DNA from: an uncultured Pseudomonadales bacterium
Lineage (GTDB): Bacteria; Pseudomonadota; Gammaproteobacteria; Pseudomonadales; Porticoccaceae
Reading direction: 5' to 3'
Length of the DNA stretch: 64,000 bases
Assembly (NCBI GenBank): GCA_943788445.1
Contig: CALSQH010000001.1
Span: 217,809-281,808, forward strand
Position 1 is the stretch's first letter; each line of letters opens with the position of its first letter. The notes beneath the pieces are model-generated. The model was not told where the DNA came from. It made no database searches and worked only from the letters and a program-made list of their open reading frames with translations. The translations under genes and the position numbers were made by a program. Shown here one piece after another: positions 59,135-64,000 of the stretch.

Positions 59135-61024
59135 TTGAGTTTGCACGAGAGCAAAAATTTACAGCATTTTTATATCAATGAAGAGCAGTCTTTTTATCTG
59201 CTTAGCCAAAAAGATGCGCACAAACTTAAGAGCTGGTTAAATCTCTGCGAATCGCAGTTAATGCGTCTCGGATATAGCAATATTGAATTAATTGGCAACG
59301 GCGCTTATGGGTTTGTATTTGCCGGTACCAGTGGTACTAGCGATGGGCCAGATACTCAGCAATATGTGTTCAAATTCTCCCGTATAACCTTGCCGCAGCA
59401 TATTAAAGATCGCCTCGAAGAAGAGGGCTTTATGCTCAGCCAAGTGGCCCATCAGGGCATTCCCGAATTTATTGCCTTTCAGTATGTCCGCGGTCAATCG
59501 ATACTGATGATGTCCCGTGCGCCGGGTATTAATTTACAGGAGTATGCCCTTCAGATTGGCAAAGTTGAGCCGCGTCTGGTCTTAAAAATTGCTGCACAGA
59601 TGGCAGATATCCTGTTGCGGTTGCGCAATAACGCCGGTAACTCGACCATAGTCCACGGCGATATAAAGCCATCAAATATTATGTTTGATCCTCAGACTGA
59701 AATGCTCTCACTGATCGACTGGGGTGCGGCGGTAGTTGCCCAAGAAAATCATTTGGGCGAGCGAATTGATGGTTTCGGGATAGATGCTATGAATATGGAA
59801 TTTCAGAAGAGTAACGCAAGACTGGGCGATATTTATTTTATCGGTGAGGAACAGCTACAGGGAGCCTGTTCGTCGCCGCGATTTGATGAGCAGGGTCTCG
59901 CTGGAACACTCTATGCCTTGGCATCAGGGCAGGGCAGTCGTTTCGGTAAAAATGTCATTACTCCAGAGTCACTAGGTCTGCCGATAGAGTTCGCCAGAAC
60001 CCTGTCCGGTATGCTCAACGACGATTCAGATACTCGCTGCAGAGCGGGGGATTATTTCTTTGAGAATATGCGTTATATGAAACATATTGTCAGTCGTTCT
60101 GAATCCCCGTTAGAGTTACAGGAGAAATCGCTTATTCCCTTGTTCGTTGCATCGAGTGATGAGTCCTTAGAGACCGTGGTGTACAGCTCTCGGAAGGGCT
60201 TTTTGCGCCAAGAAATCGGCTCCGATGTGTTTGATGCCCAACCCCGTTATGCCAAGCACCCACTCGCCGGAAATATAGGTGCCTATGGCGAGTATAAAAA
60301 CTACCTCAGCGGTATGGGCGATACGGAAAAGGCCTTTGTCATTGCGGTTAGCCATCTTGGATGTTATCCGGTGGTCGGCGGACTTGCTGTTAACTGGGAT
60401 GATGGTGGAGTCTATATAGATTCAAGCCTGACCCTCTACGACGGCAGTTTAGCGCCAGCGTTGAGTAACGGAATTAATAATGTAGTTTCCCTTGGTCGTG
60501 CAATCAGTAAAAAAGGGGTATTTAAAAGTTGTATGTTTGATGCACGAAAAACCCTGCATGTAGAGCGCGAAAACGTTAACCAAGGGTTTGTCGCTGACAC
60601 TAATTTGCAGATCCCCTTTGAAATAAGCGATACGCTGACCTCGCAAAATGCCGATAAAGAAGGTGAAACCCGTCTGCATTCCTATTTTGAGGACGGCAGT
60701 GATCCAGATGAAATGTTGCAGTTGCCGGAGTCAATTATGCAGATACTGGCAACCATGAATCAGATTTATCACACCGGCTGCATTATTTTTGAAGCGGTGG
60801 AAAAGGATCTGAAAATTCATAATTACCTAACTCTGCTAGATACGACAAAAGAGCAGGCGTTTCGTCACTGTCTCGACGAGATACTCACCAACCTGCATTT
60901 GATTGAGGGCTTGGGGGTGTCTGGATTTATGAAATTACCCTATAAAAACACCAAATTTTTTAGTTATCAGGAAAAGCGCTCAGATAGTTTTTGTAAACAG
61001 AGTAAGCCAAAAAACTCAGCTTAA
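59135..61024 (+). CDS. Hanks-type serine/threonine kinase linked to BCKDH, with unknown C-terminal domain
   Basis: A 629-residue protein starting at TTG 59135, 3 bp after bkdB, with GGGAG upstream; no good ATG lies nearby. The kinase domain is at about 48-315: glycine loop GNGAYG (54-59), Lys80 in VFKF, HGD (174-176, in place of HRD) with Lys178 and Asn181, and DWG (195-197, in place of DFG). All catalytic residues are present. The C-terminal 300 residues (about 320-629) match no domain I know. There is no transmembrane helix. Placement suggests control of the BCKDH complex, as the unrelated mitochondrial BCKDH kinase does in animals. That role is inference. Confidence 0.8.
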   Translation: MSLHESKNLQHFYINEEQSFYLLSQKDAHKLKSWLNLCESQLMRLGYSNIELIGNGAYGFVFAGTSGTSDGPDTQQYVFKFSRITLPQHIKDRLEEEGFMLSQVAHQGIPEFIAFQYVRGQSILMMSRAPGINLQEYALQIGKVEPRLVLKIAAQMADILLRLRNNAGNSTIVHGDIKPSNIMFDPQTEMLSLIDWGAAVVAQENHLGERIDGFGIDAMNMEFQKSNARLGDIYFIGEEQLQGACSSPRFDEQGLAGTLYALASGQGSRFGKNVITPESLGLPIEFARTLSGMLNDDSDTRCRAGDYFFENMRYMKHIVSRSESPLELQEKSLIPLFVASSDESLETVVYSSRKGFLRQEIGSDVFDAQPRYAKHPLAGNIGAYGEYKNYLSGMGDTEKAFVIAVSHLGCYPVVGGLAVNWDDGGVYIDSSLTLYDGSLAPALSNGINNVVSLGRAISKKGVFKSCMFDARKTLHVERENVNQGFVADTNLQIPFEISDTLTSQNADKEGETRLHSYFEDGSDPDEMLQLPESIMQILATMNQIYHTGCIIFEAVEKDLKIHNYLTLLDTTKEQAFRHCLDEILTNLHLIEGLGVSGFMKLPYKNTKFFSYQEKRSDSFCKQSKPKNSA

Positions 61025-61033
61025 ATGATGTTT

Positions 61034-61062
61034 TAACCCGCACCTTTTATGGATGCGGGTTA
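61034..61062. terminator. Hairpin between convergent kinase and GH3 genes
   Basis: TAACCCGCA (61034-61042) and TGCGGGTTA (61054-61062) form a 9-bp perfect stem with an 11-nt loop. T-runs are weak on both sides, so termination is only probable. Confidence 0.5.
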
Positions 61063-61112
61063 TCGCGATCAGATTCTCGCTTTTAGATATAGGTTCTTAA
61101 TGGACCAAAAGC

Positions 61113-63845
61113 TTAGTTGTTGGTGCTAAACCGTATCCAGTTCATATTCCACGAAGGCCCTACAGCTTCAATCCGCAGGGTCTGCGGGCCGGCTGGCAAG
61201 TCGACAGTTGCAGACTGGGTTACCCAATTTTGCCAGCCACCCGTATTGCCAACCGCCTGTCTATTAATCTCAGTGCCATCAACCATTACTCTAAAGCCGC
61301 TGCTACCCAAGTCACTGGCGACACGATATTCTATCAGGTAGCTGCCGCTGCTCTCTACATCAATGCTGTACTCCAACCAATCACCAGTATCCACATAGCC
61401 AATATTCTGACCGCCACCAGTACCACCACCACTGTCTGTCGAGGCCTCAGTCTGGATGCCGCTCATCAGTGCATATTGCTCAGCTTCAATAGAGCCAGGA
61501 ATCGAGAAGGTGGTCGCCTGAGTGCCACCGCCACCTGAAGTATCCAAATCATCAGCCAGCGTATCTGTGTCCTGATAGGTTAAACCAAAGCCATAGGCAA
61601 ACAGAGGGTCGTAGACTGTGTCATAGCGATTAAGTACAAACTGGTCAGTACGTTTCGGCCATGAGAATGACAGCTTGCCGGTAAAGTCGTAATTGATCGC
61701 GCCCGCTGAATCTCTAAAGATAACATCCGCCACACCTGCACCCTCACTGCCTGGGAGCCATGCAGCAACAAAGGCATTAGAAGCATTCAGTTCCTTATTT
61801 ACCCACAGGGGGCGACCGGATAAAAAGATTGAAACCACTGGAATACCCTGTGCGCGCAGAGATTCAAGTAGGGCCAGATCAGACTTATTGCCGCTTTGAT
61901 ACTCAATATTATTTAAATCACCTACGCCCTCTGCATAGGGTGACTCGCCAAACACCACGATCGCCACATCCGGTGCGGTGCCGCTAAAACTTCCGCCGAC
62001 ACTTAATCGCGTGGTGCCGCCTGCAGCATTGACCACTGACTGAATGCCTGAATAAATAGAGGTGGCTCCAGGGAAGTCGCCATTGGCATTCTGGACACCC
62101 TGCCAGCTGATAGTCCAGCCACCGCTCTGTTTGCCAATATCGTTAGCGCCACTGCCGGCGACAAGTACATTGGAATTACGCGTTAGCGGTAAAATATTAT
62201 CGCTGTTTTTCAGTAACACCAATGACTCCCGAACAGCCTGACGAGCGATAGCGCGATGCGCTGCCGAACCTATCAGTGAGTTGTTATTGGCGTGTAAACG
62301 CTCGGACGGCTTTACCTTGTCGATAAAACCGGCGCGCATTTTTACCCGCAGTATTCGCGTTACCGCATCGTCGATACGTGACATAGGAATAGTGCCGTTT
62401 TGTACCTGAACGATGGTGTTTTCAATAAATGCCTGCCAGGCAAAGGGCACCATAATCATATCGACACCGGCGATAATCGCTTGCGCGCATTGGTTGTCCG
62501 AACAGCCGGGCACCTGCCCATGGCCATTCCAATCGCCGATAACAAAGCCGTCAAAACCCATCTGTTCCTTTAATACATCGGTAAGCAGATACTCGTTGCC
62601 GTGCAGTTTTGAACCATTCCAGCTGTTATATGTGGCCATTACTGTCTGCGCGCCCGCACCCAGAGCCGAGAGGTAGCCCTGAGCGTGAATATCTCTTAAT
62701 TGGATTTCACTGACCACCGTATTACCCTGATCAATGCCATTTTCTGTGCCGCCATCGCCGATAAAGTGTTTCGCCGTGGCAATTACATGCGCGGGGCCAA
62801 AACGATCAGTATCGTCGCCTTGTAAACCGGTAACAATTTCTCCTGCAAAAGCTTTGACGATTTCAGGGGCTTCAGAAAAGCCTTCATAGGTTCTGCCCCA
62901 TCGGTCGTTGCGTACAACCGCCAATGTGGGTGCAAATACCCAATCGATACCTGTTGCCGCCACCTCCAGTGCCGTAGCTTCGCCGATCTGGCGCATCAAT
63001 GCGGCATTGTTGGTCGCGCCCAAGCCAATATTATGAGGAAAGATAGTGGCGCCAATAACATTGTTGTGGCCGTGGACCGCATCGGTACCCCAAATAGCTG
63101 GAATTCCCACACCGCCGTCACTGATATCGGTGCTCGCCTCATAGAAGCTGTCTGCAAGAGCAACCCAGTCAGCAACACTTGAGTTTTTTCCGTTGGGCCA
63201 GGTGCCCCCGCCATTAAGAATAGAACCCAAATCGTATTCGCGTACTTGATCGGCGCTAACCCCACCAATTTCAGCCTGAACCATCTGACCGACTTTTTCA
63301 GCAATGGTCATCTCAGCCAGCACAAGGCCGACAATGCTGTCTACATCCTCAGTCACTACGCTATCGACTGCAGGCCAAGAGAAAGGGGTCTCTGTGCCAA
63401 CAATGGTTACAGAGACTGTTGCCGTAGATCGATCGCCATCGGCATCGGTCACAGCATAGGTAAAGCTATCATTGCCAATAAAGTCAGTATTAGGCGTATA
63501 GGTTGCAGTACCGTTCGCACTAACGATTGCCGTGCCATTGTTCGCTGCGCCATCTAGGCTGAAGGTTACGGGGCTGTCCTCAAGGCCGCTATCATTACTG
63601 CTGAGGTTTGCCGTTAATGTCGTATTTTCATCGGTGTTAAAGCTATCGGCTTCGGCTGAAGGATTATGATCAACTGGGGTTGGTGTAGGAGTGGGTGTCG
63701 GAATGGGTAAAGGTGTTGCTGCACTTCCACCCCCACCTCCGCAGGCGCTAAGTGTGGCGGCGATGATAAGCACTCCAATATTGCGCCGTAGGGCGTTTAT
63801 ATTAAGTGTTGACTTGCAATTGCCATTTGGTTGTATAAGCCCCAT
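61113..63845 (-). CDS. Glycoside hydrolase family 3 lipoprotein with cadherin-like and CBM6 domains
   Basis: A 910-residue lipoprotein with lipobox LSAC (Cys35), a Gly-rich start and a TPTPTPTP linker. An Ig/cadherin-like domain follows (about 60-155: NPSAEADSFNTDENTTLTANL, FTYAVTDADGD). The GH3 core (about 180-770) has GTDAVHGHNNVIGATIFPHN, ATAKHFIGDGGTENGID and the nucleophile motif GFVIGDWNGHG. A C-terminal CBM6-like module (about 785-910: IEAEQYALMSGI, IGYVDTGDWLEYSIDV, NMNWIRF) binds polysaccharide. It probably cleaves beta-glucans such as laminarin or cellulose oligomers at the cell surface. Its linkage specificity cannot be told from sequence. No transporter or regulator is next to it within the window. 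Confidence 0.9.
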   Translation of the reverse strand: MGLIQPNGNCKSTLNINALRRNIGVLIIAATLSACGGGGGSAATPLPIPTPTPTPTPVDHNPSAEADSFNTDENTTLTANLSSNDSGLEDSPVTFSLDGAANNGTAIVSANGTATYTPNTDFIGNDSFTYAVTDADGDRSTATVSVTIVGTETPFSWPAVDSVVTEDVDSIVGLVLAEMTIAEKVGQMVQAEIGGVSADQVREYDLGSILNGGGTWPNGKNSSVADWVALADSFYEASTDISDGGVGIPAIWGTDAVHGHNNVIGATIFPHNIGLGATNNAALMRQIGEATALEVAATGIDWVFAPTLAVVRNDRWGRTYEGFSEAPEIVKAFAGEIVTGLQGDDTDRFGPAHVIATAKHFIGDGGTENGIDQGNTVVSEIQLRDIHAQGYLSALGAGAQTVMATYNSWNGSKLHGNEYLLTDVLKEQMGFDGFVIGDWNGHGQVPGCSDNQCAQAIIAGVDMIMVPFAWQAFIENTIVQVQNGTIPMSRIDDAVTRILRVKMRAGFIDKVKPSERLHANNNSLIGSAAHRAIARQAVRESLVLLKNSDNILPLTRNSNVLVAGSGANDIGKQSGGWTISWQGVQNANGDFPGATSIYSGIQSVVNAAGGTTRLSVGGSFSGTAPDVAIVVFGESPYAEGVGDLNNIEYQSGNKSDLALLESLRAQGIPVVSIFLSGRPLWVNKELNASNAFVAAWLPGSEGAGVADVIFRDSAGAINYDFTGKLSFSWPKRTDQFVLNRYDTVYDPLFAYGFGLTYQDTDTLADDLDTSGGGGTQATTFSIPGSIEAEQYALMSGIQTEASTDSGGGTGGGQNIGYVDTGDWLEYSIDVESSGSYLIEYRVASDLGSSGFRVMVDGTEINRQAVGNTGGWQNWVTQSATVDLPAGPQTLRIEAVGPSWNMNWIRFSTNN

Positions 63846-64000
63846 TTTTTATTCCTCAAAAAAAGAATTCAGGTAAGAGTGGTTATTCTGCTTTAGTTGG
63901 ACCTCAAAATTAGTGCGATTGCGATTGAAGGTGTCCAATAAGGGATGAAATGCCCAACAGGCTGCCTGGTGGCCGATTAAGGCCTGCTGAATTCAAGTGA
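63846..64000. other. Upstream region of the GH3 gene, to the window edge
   Basis: 155 bp with no supported gene. It likely contains the GH3 promoter on the minus strand. Confidence 0.4.

Overview
The window looks like chromosomal DNA from a marine gammaproteobacterium, perhaps of the Cellvibrionales/SAR92 kind. That placement is inference. It rests on the conserved gene blocks tig-clpP-clpX-lon-hupB-ppiD, mltD-methyltransferase-rnhA-dnaQ and queA-tgt-secD-secF, on a gammaproteobacterial PEP-CTERM protein, and on a polysaccharide-active GH3 lipoprotein. No phage, transposase, integrase or CRISPR array was seen.

Layout. 1-2.9 kb: unsaturated fatty-acid beta-oxidation (fadH, cut by the window edge, and a dienoyl-CoA isomerase) with a divergent TetR regulator. 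3.2-4.2 kb: a PEP-CTERM protein and a small acidic lipoprotein. 4.5-13.1 kb: tRNA-Leu(UAG) and the protein quality-control block; clpP carries a one-base frameshift as given. 13.3-21.1 kb: mltD, a methyltransferase, rnhA, dnaQ and hrpA; gloB is missing from its usual place. 21.2-23.3 kb: an hvfABC-type operon, with a small secreted precursor carrying eight EGKCG motifs, its MNIO (DUF692) enzyme and its DUF2063 partner. This predicts a copper-binding modified peptide. 23.3-30.9 kb: mlaA, a PP2C phosphatase/STAS pair, a TerB-like protein, tal, dusA, uvrC (with a 10-G run) and pgsA.

31.0-31.8 kb: tRNA-Cys and tRNA-Leu(UAA) with unusual tandem tRNA fragments. 31.8-39.4 kb: a zinc-homeostasis cluster (two COG0523 GTPases, a DUF1826 protein, ZrgA, Zur, a DUF3299 protein, an ABC ATPase and permease). 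It has two matching Zur-box-like palindromes and lies between copies of the tRNA-Leu 3' end. 39.8-44.8 kb: an accessory stretch with an LbtU-like porin, 8-bp tandem repeats, a small membrane protein, half a tRNA-Met, a BspA-type leucine-rich repeat protein between direct repeats, and tRNA-Leu(CAA) with more interrupted tRNA copies. 45-50 kb: queA, tgt, secD, secF, with yajC missing. 50.3-53.5 kb: a retropepsin-like lipoprotein, a transglutaminase-like membrane protein and an ATP-grasp ligase. 53.7-61.0 kb: leucine dehydrogenase, Lrp, the branched-chain keto-acid dehydrogenase E1alpha/E1beta/E2 operon and a Hanks-type kinase directly behind it. 61.1-63.8 kb: a GH3-CBM6 lipoprotein.

The least explained pattern is at the tRNA loci. 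Tandem partial tRNA copies, about 175-185 bp apart, are interrupted in the T-loop by 69-86 nt hairpin arrays. The arrays differ in sequence between loci but keep the same order of hairpins.
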